A stretch of 64,000 nt of DNA from Drosophila miranda. Its lineage: Eukaryota; Arthropoda; Insecta; Diptera; Drosophilidae. This document shows, piece after piece, positions 1 through 11,167 of this stretch. Made by a program: the position numbers and the translations under genes. The stretch's first letter is position 1. Every line of letters starts with the position of its first letter. The notes below the pieces were generated by a model that was given only the letters and a program-made list of their open reading frames with translations, did not search any database and was not told the DNA's origin. The stretch spans positions 7,114,001 to 7,178,000 of the forward strand of contig NC_046673.1 of assembly GCF_003369915.1 (NCBI RefSeq). The letters are read 5' to 3'.

Positions 1-352
1 GACGGTCCCTTGGTGCCGGTGCTCCGCTGACGGTTCTCGCATCAGTTTCCCGGCCTGGCCAGTACCGGGATGCTGCTGCCGATGTCCGCCGCTTCTGCTG
101 ATGTTGATGCCTGCCGCTGATGTCTTGGTGGGATCGTCGTCTCCACGATCACCAATTTTGTTTCCTTTTTTTCTTTTAGGGCACGTGCGGCCTCCACTAT
201 TCTCCACCGGAAACTCTCCCTTTTCTTCCTCCTCGCCCCGTTTCCTTTTCTCCTACGCAACTCTGCCACTGCTTCCCAGGATCCACTATAGATGCCGCTG
301 TCTCTTTCTTCTCCAGCCCTGATACCTATCGGCTCTGTCCAAAACCGCCCAA
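1..352 (-). mobile_element. T1: 3' fragment of Ty3/gypsy element T
   Basis: This is a 5'-truncated piece of element T, cut by the window edge. It holds most of the small basic ORF that follows integrase in other T copies (minus strand, stop at 42). At about 351 the T sequence changes abruptly into the last exon of the SERGEF-like gene, with a few filler bases. In other copies T continues past this point, so the junction is a private rearrangement. Identification rests on near identity to 3969-4330, 52390-52740 and 59210-59560. Confidence 0.8.
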
Positions 353-355
353 AAC

Positions 356-1103
356 ACAGAAGCCCGAGCCAGCTCCGGCCAACTTCACGCGCTGCATCTG
401 GAAATTGATCGAAAATTTAATTTAAAGCCAATCCACTGGCACTTACACATTCTCTGTACTGTTGTTGCCACAGTTTCCGTGCTCGTTCCAGCCCCAGGTG
501 TAGATCTCGCCGGCTGTAGTCCGCAGCAGGCCGTGCTCTGCCCCCATGTGCACGCGAGCAGGCGTCTGGCCGTCGGGCAGTCGGAGGCTCAGTGGCTGGG
601 GCACCGCCTGCTGCTCGCTGATCGAGCCCGTGCCCAGCTCTCCGTAGCACTTGCGGCCCCACATGAGGATCTCGTTGTTGCGGAGCAGCGCCGCATTGTG
701 GGTCCAGCCGACGGCCAGCTGCCGCACGTCCTCCTCGAAGAGGAAGGCGTTGGACTGGTCTTTTGACCAGTTTGACCGTTTTCCAGTGACTGTCTGTCAT
801 CAGGGAATGAAGGTCATTTTAATCATTGCAAAAACCCAGCAGCCGGGAGGCGCTCTGCAGCAACAAGAAGATATTGAACTCATGCCTCGCCCTCGTGTGG
901 AATCGGACTCCAGTACGCGCGGAGCCGCGACATTCTGGGCACAGGCACAGGGATCCATCTGCTGAGGCGGACCGCAATGTGTGTGTCGTAGAACTAAATA
1001 ACTTTGAAGACTGTTTAAGAGTACGCCTTGCTATGCTGTCGGTCATCAGCCCAGAGGAGACGACAACAAACTCGACAAAACAAACAAACAAAATATTTTA
1101 AAA
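356..1103 (-). pseudogene. SERGEF-like RCC1-repeat gene, C-terminal fragment plus J linker
   Basis: Read on the minus strand, J linker (about 791-1103) is followed by an RCC1-repeat exon (about 449-789), an intron, and the start of the last exon (356-397), which is cut at the T1 junction. The exon encodes two RCC1-type blades, with GWTHNAALL, WGRKCYGELG and the signature WGWNEHGNCGN. The last of these closely resembles the final blades of human SERGEF (DelGEF), a secretion-linked RCC1 protein. This copy has GELG where the others have GQLG. The N-terminal blades and any start are absent, and the final exon loses its end, so it should not make a propeller. The SERGEF assignment rests on remembered motifs, not a search. 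Confidence 0.65.
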
Positions 1104-2374
1104 CTAGTCATCTAATCTGTGGGTGTGGAGTGTAATGTCCTGGCCGTACTCTAGTTGTCCCAGAAGTGGACCTGGCGACGCAAACGGGCACGATACGCAA
1201 GAAACACCGCTTTGAGAACATACGTCGCGTGGGTCAGGGACTATGCCAGTTGCTGTTACGGCCTTTTGGCCGTAGGAGAGGAGAGCCGCCTGCTGCTTCA
1301 GAGCCGCCTGCTGCTGCTGCTTCAGAGCCGCCTGCTGCTGCTGCTTCAGAGCCGCCTGCTGCTGCTGCTGGTGGTGGTGCTGCTGCTTCTGCTGCTGGTG
1401 GTGCTGCTGCTGCTGCTGGTGGTGGTGTTGCTGCTGCTGCTGCTGTATATTGGCCTGATTGAAATTCATGCCCATGAGCTCCTGGTAAATGTGTCCGATG
1501 GTCATTTCCGTGGCACTGGGCAGATGTCCATGGGCGTGCAGGCCAATGTAGATGCCAGCCCCAGCTCCAGCCAGAGCTGCTGCCTCGGCTATGACCCTGG
1601 GCACTGTCGCTGGCGAAGGATGACGCGGATGCTGCTGCTGCTGTGGAAGCAGCGCTGCAGGTCCTGGCTGATTCGCGGCCTTGTGCTGCGGCTGCTGGGA
1701 CATTGCCATGCCGCCCATTCCGGATGAAGAGGGTCCCTGAAATACGGATAGAGTTGGGGTTTTCCTCAGAACAGCTAAGAAGGAGGGCATATTGGGCATA
1801 TTCTAGCCAACGAATCATCGATTCCTAATTCATTGAAAGCCTAGAGCACCACTTACCCCCGAGTAGCTTTGGCCGGATACTCCGGCCGATCCAGCCGCAA
1901 TCTGACTGGAGCTTTGGTCGAAGCCCGGCGGCGGTTTTTTGTTCTTGTCCTCCTCCAAGCCCATGTAGTTGGCGCCAAACAGCGAATAATTCTCGGCCGC
2001 CTTGAAGTACTGGGCGGAGCCGTTCTCCTTGCTGTTGTCGCCGTAGAGAGAGCGCTCCACTTCGTGTATAAAGTCCGAGGCGGTCTCGCTCACCGCTAGA
2101 GCCTCCGCCAGGGCCTCGGCACTCATCGGAGCATCCTCCTCCACGTGGGGCAGGGGCTTCTCGGGCGGCTCCCAGACCCCAGGGGTAGTATCATCGATGG
2201 TTGGCTGCCAGATGCGCTTGGCCACCTGGCTCGAAACTTTGCCTAAAGCGCGAGACAAACGCGTGGATTATATTTAGTTTAGAGGATTCATTGGTACACA
2301 CCCTCAGAGGCAGCAATCGCATCGTCCTCATCGTCATCGTCCAAATACTTTGAGTTGAAGCTATTCTCCGACAT
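1104..2374 (-). CDS. Q1: acidic Gln/His-rich protein, three exons, intact frame
   Basis: Exons on the minus strand are 2374-2302, 2242-1857 and 1736-1104. The borders are GAGG|GTGTGT, TTTAG|GC, GGGG|GTAAGT and TTTCAG|GGA, and the phases join cleanly, giving 363 residues. Exon 1 starts MSENSF and has an acidic run (DDDDEDD). Exon 2 is hydrophilic (motifs GVWEPPEKP, ETASDFIHEVERSLYG, PPPGFDQ). Exon 3 begins GPSSSGMGG, includes IGHIYQELMGMNFNQ, then a Gln/His tract and QAALKQQ repeats. I see no signal peptide, membrane segment or known domain, and I do not recognise the family; low complexity and acidity suggest a disordered regulatory or RNA-associated protein, which is speculation. The last 50 or so residues may be a fused, non-native tail. 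This copy has three QAALKQQ-type units and a KQQ interruption in the His tract. Confidence 0.7.
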
Positions 2375-2782
2375 CTTTTTGTGCGAGAAAGAAATGAAAA
2401 TGTTTATTGGAAAGAAACACCGCTGAACGAGAACCTTCACTGCTTCGAGCGAAATGGAAGTAATCGGCTCCCAGTCGTCTGTTCGTTTGTTTATGGCGAT
2501 CGGTTGCACAAAAAAAATTGATTTATGCGGAGTGGTCTACTAATACACGCTGAAGTTTCTCGGAATTACTGCCCGACACAGACGCCTACCACGACAGTGC
2601 TGCCCAGTCAGAGGTCGTGGAGGCTTGAGTGCTGTGTGTGCGTGTGTGTATCAGTGGATGAACTATTGGCAGCACTGGTTAATCTTTTTGTGTATTGGTG
2701 AACGAAAAATGCCGGCATACACATGCCCACAGAAGTCTTAAAGTGAGACTTCTGCGGATCGAAGAAATATCAATCCAATCCA

Positions 2783-3040
2783 TTGCATTTTGCGCAGAAG
2801 AAGCGATGTCTCACTTTGGGCGACTTTTTCTGTGCTGCCAAATATTTAAGGGAGATAGTTCTCTGCTCTGAGGCATCTATCATGGAACACGAGTGTGTAG
2901 AGGCCGGTGCCGCAAATATTTCGAATATTTCATTGCACTTTGATGATTCTCCATCGCCATTTGCACTTGTTGGCTTCAAAAACCATAAGCGCCCTCAAAT
3001 TCATCCACTAATTGCCTGGCAAGCCGCACATTTCGAATAA
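2783..3040 (+). CDS. hypothetical 85-codon ORF in D module, opposite to Q
   Basis: The ORF runs divergently from Q and ends in GAATAAA, so its stop and a poly(A) signal coincide. That is the only hint it is real. The product has an ordinary composition (MHFAQKKRC... to ...AWQAAHFE) with no domain I recognise. The same stretch is also open on the other strand for 69 codons, ending in CAKCNGLD. Equivalent ORFs occur in all D modules (for example 12520-12777 minus, 50974-51231 plus, 57795-58052 plus). It could equally be non-coding. Confidence 0.25.
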   Translation: MHFAQKKRCLTLGDFFCAAKYLREIVLCSEASIMEHECVEAGAANISNISLHFDDSPSPFALVGFKNHKRPQIHPLIAWQAAHFE

Positions 3041-3214
3041 AATATATAAAAATCTACCATTTACCATATTTACCTTCTTTTTTCTGTGGAAAAGATTAAG
3101 TTTTTGAAAAACAAAGCACTTTATTTTCACTGTAAAAATGGCAAATAGTATTTGCAACGAAAATTCCGCGGAGTTCAAGTAAAGCTGCTGAAGGTTGAAA
3201 AACTTCATTGTTAC

Positions 3215-3222
3215 TATCGATA
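3215..3222. promoter_or_regulatory. DRE (TATCGATA) in D1
   Basis: Perfect 8-bp palindromic DRE core, the binding site of DREF/BEAF in fly housekeeping promoters. It has two near copies (ATCGAT) within 30 bp. Confidence 0.6.
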
Positions 3223-3408
3223 CATCGATGTTTCTTCAACTATCGATGGAAGAAAGAGCGCCAACTGCTTGGGTTTGATTATTCGTACAATTTTGCTCAT
3301 GATCCGACATCAAATACCTTAATTTCGATATTCCGTTTAGTATTTTTAAGCATTTTTAACATTTATTATAAAATTAATTAACAGACGACTCGGAAATGGC
3401 GTAACAGA

Positions 3409-5328
3409 TGTTATGATCCGCCTCTTTGCCACCCTGGCCTATCGTTCCCAGCTAGCTCACGGGGAAGTCAGGGGTGTTTCCGACCCGATAAGCCAGGGGA
3501 CGGATTGAACAAAACAAAAAAACATACAAAAAAAAACAAATCTAATTTATAGGACAGACTTGTCCTCGTTGGCACTTTCGTCAGCGGGGATAGTTGGTTT
3601 CGTTATCCCTAGCAGGGTCCCACCCTTCCATGAGCGCCACCTTTTGAATTCGCTCCCTTTTCATATTCAGGGTCCCGCTCTTCTTCTCGCACTCGTCCCA
3701 CCCAACTACCGTTTTCTATTCACTCATGACTCTTTTCAAATATTCCTTTTATATCCATTATATTTTCTTATTTATCTTGTACATTATTAATTAATAATAA
3801 TTAATAATCTAGGTTTATATAAAGGAAACAAATACTAACACAAAAATACTAAAAAAAAAAAATAAACCCTATGGGTGTGTGTGAATCGTGTGTGTGTATT
3901 GCTGCTTTGAAGTCCGGATTCTTTCCCCGGGGGGGCTGGTGTGTGGGGACATAAACGTGTCTCCAGTCGGTGCTCCGCTGACGGTCCCTTGGTGCCGGTG
4001 CTCCGCTGACGGTTCTCGCATCAGTTTCCCGGCCTGGCCAGTACCGGGATGCTGCTGCCGATGTCCGCCGCTTCTGCTGATGTTGATGCCTGCCGCTGAT
4101 GTCTTGGTGGGATCGTCGTCTCCACGATCACCAATTTTGTTTCCTTTTTTTCTTTTAGGGCACGTGCGGCCTCCACTATTCTCCACCGGAAACTCTCCCT
4201 TTTCTTCCTCCTCGCCCCGTTTCCTTTTCTCCTACGCAACTCTGCCACTGCTTCCCAGGATCCACTATAGATGCCGCTGTCTCTTTCTTCTCCAGCCCTG
4301 ATACCTATCGGCTCTGTCCAAAACCGCCCATAACACCACACTACCGTTTCCAGGATTACTCCGCGTGAGCCTTGCAACGTCTCCAGCTCGTACAGACTGT
4401 TGCCCATACTCCGGATCACTCGGCACTTGACGTATTTTGGGCTGAACTTCGCGTTGATGTTGTTTTTAAATTTGCTCAACACGAAATTCCGCTTATATAT
4501 CTCTTGACCCGGTGAGTACCTAATTTCTCGAGCTTTTCGATTATACCTGTTCTTCGCTCTGTTGTAGGCTTCATGAGAGTTTCCTCGGACCTCATCTCGG
4601 ACTATCTCCATCTTGTCACTCCTCGCCAAGGGTGACATTTGTGCATCATTTAGGGCGCCCAGTCTGCGTGCCAATTTATAATCTCGGCCGCTAGTAAACA
4701 TGTGCTGCCCAAACAACACAAAGTATGGCGACGTCCCGATACCCGTGTGCATAGCGCTCCTAGCCACACACTGGATCTCCGTCAGCTTCTCGTCCCAGCG
4801 CGTGTGATCCTCACTAGGGTATGTCCTTATTGCTGCCAGTACAGTCTGGTTCACTCGTTCGGCCGCGTTCGCCTGCGGTGCATAGTTCCCCGACTTCAGG
4901 TGCGTTATGCTTCTCCTATCCAGGAATTGAGAAAATTCAGCTGACACAAATTGCTTTCCATTATCGGTATGCACTATTTCAGGCACGCCAAACTGCGCGA
5001 AGACCTCGGCGTGCAAGAATCGGATCACGGCCGAAGACGTCGCCTTAGGCAAAGCCTTCAACCAGACATATCTGGACATGTGATTGAGGACTATTAGTAT
5101 GACCACATTGCCACTTCGAGTCCTCGGATATGGACCCAGGAAATCCAGGTACAGTTTTTGAATCGGCCTCTCGGTTCTGGTTTCGGCCCCCATGAGTGGA
5201 CGGTGAACCTGTGTTGAATGTTTTGTTTCTTTGCAGGTGTTACAATCAGCCACATATGCCTTCACCTGCACGGTCATCCGGGGCCAATAATAGAACTGTC
5301 GCAGCCGTCCCAGTGTCCTCGCGATCCC
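3409..5328 (-). mobile_element. T2: 5'-truncated Ty3/gypsy element with 3' LTR
   Basis: In element direction (right to left) T2 holds an integrase fragment starting at about 5328, then the basic ORF, then the 3' LTR (about 3409-3852, terminus TGTTA.../...TAACA). Compared with T6 it carries two deletions. One, near 4362, removes the integrase tail, the tRNA-like segment and the leader of the next ORF. The other, near 3872, removes about 230 bp including the TTCGGCCGAG block. The right end abuts the Q2 5' leader at the same breakpoint as T6, T7 and T8. The LTR start is degraded to TACTAAAAAAA. Confidence 0.75.
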
Positions 5329-5355
5329 AGACGACTGGGAGCCGATTACTTCCAT
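4021..5355 (-). pseudogene. chimeric 444-codon ORF: integrase core fused to basic ORF of T
   Basis: The first nine codons (MEVIGSQSS) are antisense Q 5' leader. They are followed in frame by integrase from IARTLGRLRQFYYWP, with the Cys pair of the HHCC zinc domain (C38, C41) and the D, D-35-E core (D71, D131, E166). The two His residues of the zinc domain lie upstream of the truncation and are missing. A deletion after LETLQGS joins integrase in frame to the Arg/Lys-rich ORF (RRRKGNGARRKKR) that is separate in the other copies. The frame is open, but the missing HH half makes integrase activity unlikely. Confidence 0.6.
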
Positions 5356-5434
5356 TTCGCTCGAAGCAGTGAAGGTTCTCGTTCAGCGGTGTTTCTTTCC
5401 AATAAACATTTTCATTTCTTTCTCGCACAAAAAG

Positions 5435-6681
5435 ATGTCGGAGAATAGCTTCAACTCAAAGTATTTGGACGATGACGATGAGGACGATGCGATTGCTGCC
5501 TCTGAGGGTGTGTACCAATGAATCCTCTAAACTAAATATAATCCACGCGTTTGTCTCGCGCTTTAGGCAAAGTTTCGAGCCAGGTGGCCAAGCGCATCTG
5601 GCAGCCAACCATCGATGATACTACCCCTGGGGTCTGGGAGCCGCCCGAGAAGCCCCTGCCCCACGTGGAGGAGGATGCTCCGATGAGTGCCGAGGCCCTG
5701 GCGGAGGCTCTAGCGGTGAGCGAGACCGCCTCGGACTTTATACACGAAGTGGAGCGCTCTCTCTACGGCGACAACAGCAAGGAGAACGGCTCCGCCCAGT
5801 ACTTCAAGGCGGCCGAGAATTATTCGCTGTTTGGCGCCAACTAAATGGGCTTGGAGGAGGACAAGAACAAAAAACCGCCGCCGGGCTTCGACCAAAGCTC
5901 CAGTCAGATTGCGGCTGGATCGGCCGGAGTATCCGGCCAAAGCTACTCGGGGGTAAGTGGTGCTCTAGGCTTTCAATGAATTAGGAATCGATGATTCGTT
6001 GGCTAGAATATGCCCAATATGCCCTCCTTCTTAGCTGTTCTGAGGAAAACCCCAACTCTATCCGTATTTCAGGGACCCTCTTCATCCGGAATGGGCGGCA
6101 TGGCAATGTCCCAGCAGCCGCAGCACAAGGCCGCGAATCAGCCAGGACCTGCAGCGCTGCTTCCACAGCAGCAGCAGCATCCGCGTCATCCTTCGCCAGC
6201 GACAGTGCCCAGGGTCATAGCCGAGGCAGCAGCTCTGGCTGGAGCTGGGACTGGCATCGACATTGGCCTGCACGCCCATGGACATCTGCCCAGTGCCACG
6301 GAAATGACCATCGGACACATTTACCAGGAGCTCATGGGCATGAATTTCAATCAGGCCAATATACAGCAGCAGCAGCAGCAACACCACCACCAGCAGCAGC
6401 AGCAGCACCACCAGCAGCAGCAGCAGCAGCACCACCACCAGCAGCAGCAGCAGGCGGCTCTGAAGCAGCAGCAGCAGGCGGCTCTGAAGCAGCAGGCGGC
6501 TCTCCTCTCCTACGGCCAAAAGGCCGTAACAGCAACTGGCATAGTCCCTGACCCACGCGACGTATGTTCTCAAAGCGGTGTTTCTTGCGTATCGTGCCCG
6601 TTTGCGTCGCCAGGTCCACTTCTGGGACAACTAGAGTACGGCCAGGACATTACACTCCACACCCACAGATTAGATGACTAG
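5435..6681 (+). pseudogene. Q2: three-exon Q copy with premature stop
   Basis: Exons are 5435-5507, 5567-5952 and 6073-6681. TAC is changed to TAA at 5842-5844 (after SLFGAN), so the product would stop at about residue 114. Splice sites and exon 3 are otherwise intact. Exon 3 has the unusual GAGTGID (Ala to Thr) change. The leader is joined at 5328/5329 to the T2 integrase fragment, so the native promoter (the D module) is absent from the 5' side. Confidence 0.75.
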
Positions 6682-7383
6682 TTTTAAAATATTTTGTTTG
6701 TTTGTTTTGTCGAGTTTGTTGTCGTCTCCTCTGGGCTGATGACCGACAGCATAGCAAGGCGTACTCTTAAACAGTCTTCAAAGTTATTTAGTTCTACGAC
6801 ACACACATTGCGGTCCGCCTCAGCAGATGGATCCCTGTGCCTGTGCCCAGAATGTCGCGGCTCCGCGCGTACTGAAGTCCGATTCCACAGGAGGGCGAGA
6901 CATGAGTTCAATATCTTCTTGTTGCTGCAGAGCGCCTCCCGGCTGCTGGGTTTTTGCAATGATTAAAATGACCTTCATTCCCTGATGACAGACAGTCACT
7001 GGAAAAGTCCTCCTCGAAGAGGAAGGCGTTGGACTGGTCTTTTGACCAGTTTGACCCTTTTTCCAGTGACTGTCTGTCATCAGGGAATGAAGGTCATTTT
7101 AATCATTGCAAAAACGCAGCAGCCGGGAGGCGCTCTGCAGCAACAAGAAGATATTGAACTCATGCCTCGCCCTCGTGTGGAATCGGACTCCAGTACGCGC
7201 GGAGCCGCGACATTCTGGGCACAGGCACAGGGATCCATCTGCTGAGGCGGACCGCAATGTGTGTGTCGTAGAACTAAATAGCTTTGAAGACTGTTTAAGA
7301 GTACGCCTTGCTATGCTGTCGGTCATCAGCCCAGAGGAGACGACAACAAACTCGACAAAACAAACAAACAAAATATTTTAAAA
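6682..7383. repeat. palindrome centre: J | short R spacer | inverted J
   Basis: J+ (6682-7006) and J- (7059-7383) are inverted copies around a 52-bp spacer (7007-7058), which is an inverted scrap of the RCC1 exon. The stop of Q2 (6681) and of Q3 (7384) are symmetric about 7032.5. The left J carries private changes (ACTGAAGTCC, CAGGAGGGCGAGACATG) that the right J lacks, so the arms are close but not identical. Both strands have ORFs of about 90 codons here; I regard them as shadows. Confidence 0.75.
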
Positions 7384-8629
7384 CTAGTCATCTAATCTGT
7401 GGGTGTGGAGTGTAATGTCCTGGCCGTACTCTAGTTGTCCCAGAAGTGGACCTGGCGACGCAAACGGGCACGATACGCAAGAAACACCGCTTTGAGAACA
7501 TACGTCGCGTGGGTCAGGGACTATGCCAGTTGCTGTTACGGCCTTTTGGCCGTAGGAGAGGAGAGCCGCCTGCTGCTTCAGAGCCGCCTGCTGCTGCTGC
7601 TTCAGAGCCGCCTGCTGCTGCTGCTGGTGGTGGTGCTGCTGCTGCTGCTGCTGGTGGTGCTGCTGCTGCTGCTGGTGGTGTGTTGCTGCTGCTGCTGCTG
7701 TATATTGGCCTGATTGAAATTCATGCCCATGAGCTCCTGGTAAATGTGTCCGATGGTCATTTCCGTGGCACTGGGCAGATGTCCATGGGCGTGCAGGCCA
7801 ATGTCGATGCCAGCCCCAGCTCCAGCCAGAGCTGCTGCCTCGGCTATGACCCTGGGCACTGTCGCTGGCGAAGGATGACGCGGATGCTGCTGCTGCTGTG
7901 GAAGCAGCGCTGCAGGTCCTGGCTGATTCGCGGCCTTGTGCTGCGGCTGCTGGGACATTGCCATGCCGCCCATTCCGGATGAAGAGGGTCCCTGAAATAC
8001 GGATAGAGTTGGGGTTTTCCTCAGAACAGCTAAGAAGGAGGGCATATTGGGCATATTCTAGCCAACGAATCATCGATTCCTAATTCATTGAAAGCCTAGA
8101 GCACCACTTACCCCCGAGTAGCTTTGGCCGGATACTCCGGCCGATCCAGCCGCAATCTGACTGGAGCTTTGGTCGAAGCCCGGCGGCGGTTTTTTGTTCT
8201 TGTCCTCCTCCAAGCCCATGTAGTTGGCGCCAAACAGCGAATAATTCTCGGCCGCCTTGAAGTACTGGGCGGAGCCGTTCTCCTTGCTGTTGTCGCCGTA
8301 GAGAGAGCGCTCCACTTCGTGTATAAAGTCCGAGGCGGTCTCGCTCACCGCTAGAGCCTCCGCCAGGGCCTCGGCACTCATCGGAGCATCCTCCTCCACG
8401 TGGGGCAGGGGCTTCTCGGGCGGCTCCCAGACCCCAGGGGTAGTATCATCGATGGTTGGCTGCCAGATGCGCTTGGCCACCTGGCTCGAAACTTTGCCTA
8501 AAGCGCGAGACAAACGCGTGGATTATATTTAGTTTAGAGGATTCATTGGTACACACCCTCAGAGGCAGCAATCGCATCGTCCTCATCGTCATCGTCCAAA
8601 TACTTTGAGTTGAAGCTATTCTCCGACAT
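7384..8629 (-). pseudogene. Q3: Q copy with frameshift in the Gln/His tract
   Basis: Exons on the minus strand are 8629-8557, 8497-8112 and 7991-7384. Exons 1 and 2 are open. In exon 3 a 1-nt loss in the His codons (GGTGGTGTGTTGC on the plus strand near 7676) switches the frame into a Ser/Thr run, and translation ends at 7602. The distal QAALKQQ part is then reached only in another frame. Confidence 0.7.
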
Positions 8630-9682
8630 CTTTTTGTGCGAGAAAGAAATGAAAATGTTTATTGGAAAGAAACACCGCTGAACGAGAACCTTCACTGCTT
8701 CGAGCGAAATGGAAGTAATCGGCTCCCAGTCGTCTGTTCGTTTGTTTATGGCGATCGGATGCACAAAAAAAATTGATTTATGGGAAATTTATTTTATTTA
8801 TGCGGAGTGGTCTACTAATACACGCTGAAGTTTCTCGGAATTACTGCCCGACACAGACGCCTACCACGACAGTGCTGCCCAGTCAGAGGTCGTGGAGGCT
8901 TGAGTGCTGTGTGTGCGTGTGTGTATCAGTGGATGAACTATTGGCAGCACTGGTTAATCTTTTTGTGTATTGGTGAACGAAAAATGCCGGCATACACATG
9001 CCCACAGAAGTCTTAAAGTGAGACTTCTGCGGATCGAAGAAATATCAATCCAATCCATTGCATTTTGCGCAGAAGAAGCGATGTCTCACTTTGGGCGACT
9101 TTTTTGTGCTGCCAAATATTTAAGGGAGATAGTTCTCTGCTCTGAGGCATCTATCATGGAACACGAGTGTGTAGAGGCCGGTGCCGCAAATATTTGGAAT
9201 ATTTCATTGCACTTTGATGATTCTCCATCGCCATTTGCACTTGTTGGCTTCAAAAACCATAAGCGCCCTCAAATTCATCCACTAATTGCCTGGCAAGCCG
9301 CACATTTCGAATAAAATATATAAAAATCTACCATTTACCATATTTACCTTCTTTTTTCTGTGGAAAAGATTAAGTTTTTGAAAAACAAAGCACTTTATTT
9401 TCACTGTAAAAATGGCAAATAGTATTTGCAACGAAAATTCCGCGGAGTTCAAGTAAAGCTGCTGAAGGTTGAAAAACTTCATTGTTACTATCGATACATC
9501 GATGTTTCTTCAACTATCGATGGAAGAAAGAGCGCCAACTGCTTGGGTTTGATTATTCGTACAATTTTGCTCATGATCCGACATCAAATACCTTAATTTC
9601 GATATTCCGTTTAGTATTTTTAAGCATTTTTAACATTTATTATAAAATTAATTAACAGACGACTCGGAAATGGCGTAACAGA
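8630..9682 (-). other. D3: intergenic module upstream of Q3
   Basis: Same order as D1 and with the AT-rich block retained. The hairpin is at 9005-9029. The 85-codon ORF is extended to 114 codons (8970-9314 plus) by loss of one base in CGACTTTTTTGTGC. The distal boundary at 9682/9683 is the shared host/T LTR junction (GTAACAGA|TGTTATG). Confidence 0.6.
9489..9496. promoter_or_regulatory. DRE (TATCGATA) in D3
   Basis: Perfect DRE core, same position within the module as in D1. Confidence 0.6.
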
Positions 9683-11167
9683 TGTTATGATCCGCCTCTT
9701 TGCCACCCTGGCCTATCGTTCCCAGCTAGCTCACGGGGAAGTCAGGGTGTTTCCGACCCGATAAGCCAGGGGACGGATTGAACAAAACAAAAAAAACATA
9801 CAAAAAAAACAAATCTAATTTATAGGACAGACTTGTCCTCGTTGGCACTTTCGTCAGCGGGGATAGTTGGTTTCGTTATCCCTAGCAGGGTCCCACCCTT
9901 CCATGAGCGCCACCTTTTGAATTCGCTCCCTTTTCATATTCAGGGTCCCGCTCTTCTTCTCGCTCTCGACCCTCCCAACTACCGTTTTCTATTCACTCAT
10001 GACTCTTTTCAAATATTCCTTTTATATCCATTATATTTTCTTATTTATCTTGTACATTATTAATTAATAATAATTAATAATCTAGGTTTATATAAAGGAA
10101 ACAAATACTAACACAAAAATACTAACAAAAAAAAATAAACCCTATTTCGGCCGAGTTGGCAGCCCCCTTTGATAGAGGTTGTTGCTTCCTGATGCTTGCT
10201 GATGTTTACGTTTAATCGTGGTGTTTTTTGTATGATCGTGATATTTTGTTTAATTGTGGGTCGGACGGGTGTAGATGTGTGAAATGTGGTGATGTTATGT
10301 GATGTGTTATGAATGAGGGTATACATGCGTGGGTTGTGTGTGATGTGGGTGGATGAAGGTGGGTGTGTGTGAATCGTGTGTGTGTATTGCTGCTTTGAAG
10401 TCCGATTCTTTCCCGGGGGGGCTGGTGTGTGGGGACAGAAACGTGTCTCCAGTCGGTGCTCCGCTGACGGTCCCTTGGTGCCGGTGCTCCGCTGACGGTT
10501 CTCGCATCAGTTTCCCGGCCTGGCCAGTACCGGGATGCTGCTGCCGATGTCCGCCGCTTCTGCTGATGTTGATGCCTGCCGCTGATGTCTGATGGCCATC
10601 GCCCACACCCTGAGATTGAGAGTCTCTGGCTCCATCGACTGAGATGCCTGCGCTACTGCTTCAGATCATTTGCGTGAAACACCCCAATACGTGAGCCTTG
10701 CAACGTCTCCAGCTCGTACAGACTGTTTGCCCATACTCCGGATCACTCGCACATTGACGTATTTTGGGCTGAACTTCGCGTTGATGTTGTTTTTAAAATT
10801 TGCTCAACACGAAATTCCGCTTATATATCTCCTGACCCGGTGAGTACCTAATTTCTCGAGCTTTTCGATTATACCTGTTCTTCGCTCTGTTGTAGGCTTC
10901 ATGAGAGTTTCCTCGGACCTCATCTCGGACTATCTCCATCTTGTCACTCCTCGCCAAGGGTGACATTTGTGCATCATTTAGGGCGCCCAGTCTGCGTGCC
11001 AATTTATAATCTCGGCCGCTAGTAAACATGTGCTGCCCAAACAACACAAAGTATGGCGACGTCCCGATACCCGTGTGTATAGCGCTCCTAGCCACACACT
11101 GGATCTCCGTCAGCTTCTCGTCCCAGCGCGTGTGATCCTCACTAGCGTATGTCCTTATTGCTGCCAG
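9683..11167 (-). mobile_element. T3: Ty3/gypsy 3' fragment ending at an assembly gap
   Basis: The LTR is 9683-10127. A deletion near 10590 removes most of the basic ORF and truncates the tRNA-like segment. Integrase follows (minus strand, from the gap down to 10653), with small indels near 10730-10800 (GTTTGCCC, TTTAAAATT) that break the C-terminal frame. The copy runs into 50 Ns, so its right end is unknown. Confidence 0.75.
10592..10653 (-). other. tRNA-Lys-like segment in T3 (truncated)
   Basis: It starts in the integrase stop codon and retains the D-arm and anticodon-arm similarity, but is cut by the deletion at about 10590. Confidence 0.4.

Larger units (their letters stand above)
2375..3408 (-). 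other. D1: intergenic module upstream of Q1
   Basis: Reading away from Q1, the module holds the Q 5' leader (TTTATTGG, CGGTTGCAC), a GTGTGTGCG-type repeat near 2635-2652, and a hairpin at 2730-2754 (9-bp perfect stem CAGAAGTCT with a 7-nt loop, extendable to 12 pairs with one G-U). An 85-codon ORF on the plus strand (2783-3040) has a stop that overlaps an AATAAA signal. A DRE lies at 3215-3222, followed by the last codons and UTR of the SERGEF-like gene up to 3408. This copy lacks about 20 bp of AT-rich sequence (TTATGGGAAATTTATTTTAT) found in most other D modules near 2520. Confidence 0.6.

Noticed and set aside
819-1101. Paired ORFs of about 90 codons on both strands in every J module
   Set aside because: They recur only because J recurs, have no recognisable domain and overlap each other almost completely; no start or splice context supports either.
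1155-1818. Long poly-Leu, poly-Ala/Pro and Gly ORFs on both strands over each Gln/His tract
   Set aside because: CAG/CTG repeats are open in all frames; only the Gln/His frame continues exons 1 and 2 in phase.
3409-3852. Complete T element with both LTRs
   Set aside because: Every T copy with a visible 5' side starts within pol and has only the 3' LTR; no 5' LTR or primer site of T is present in the window.
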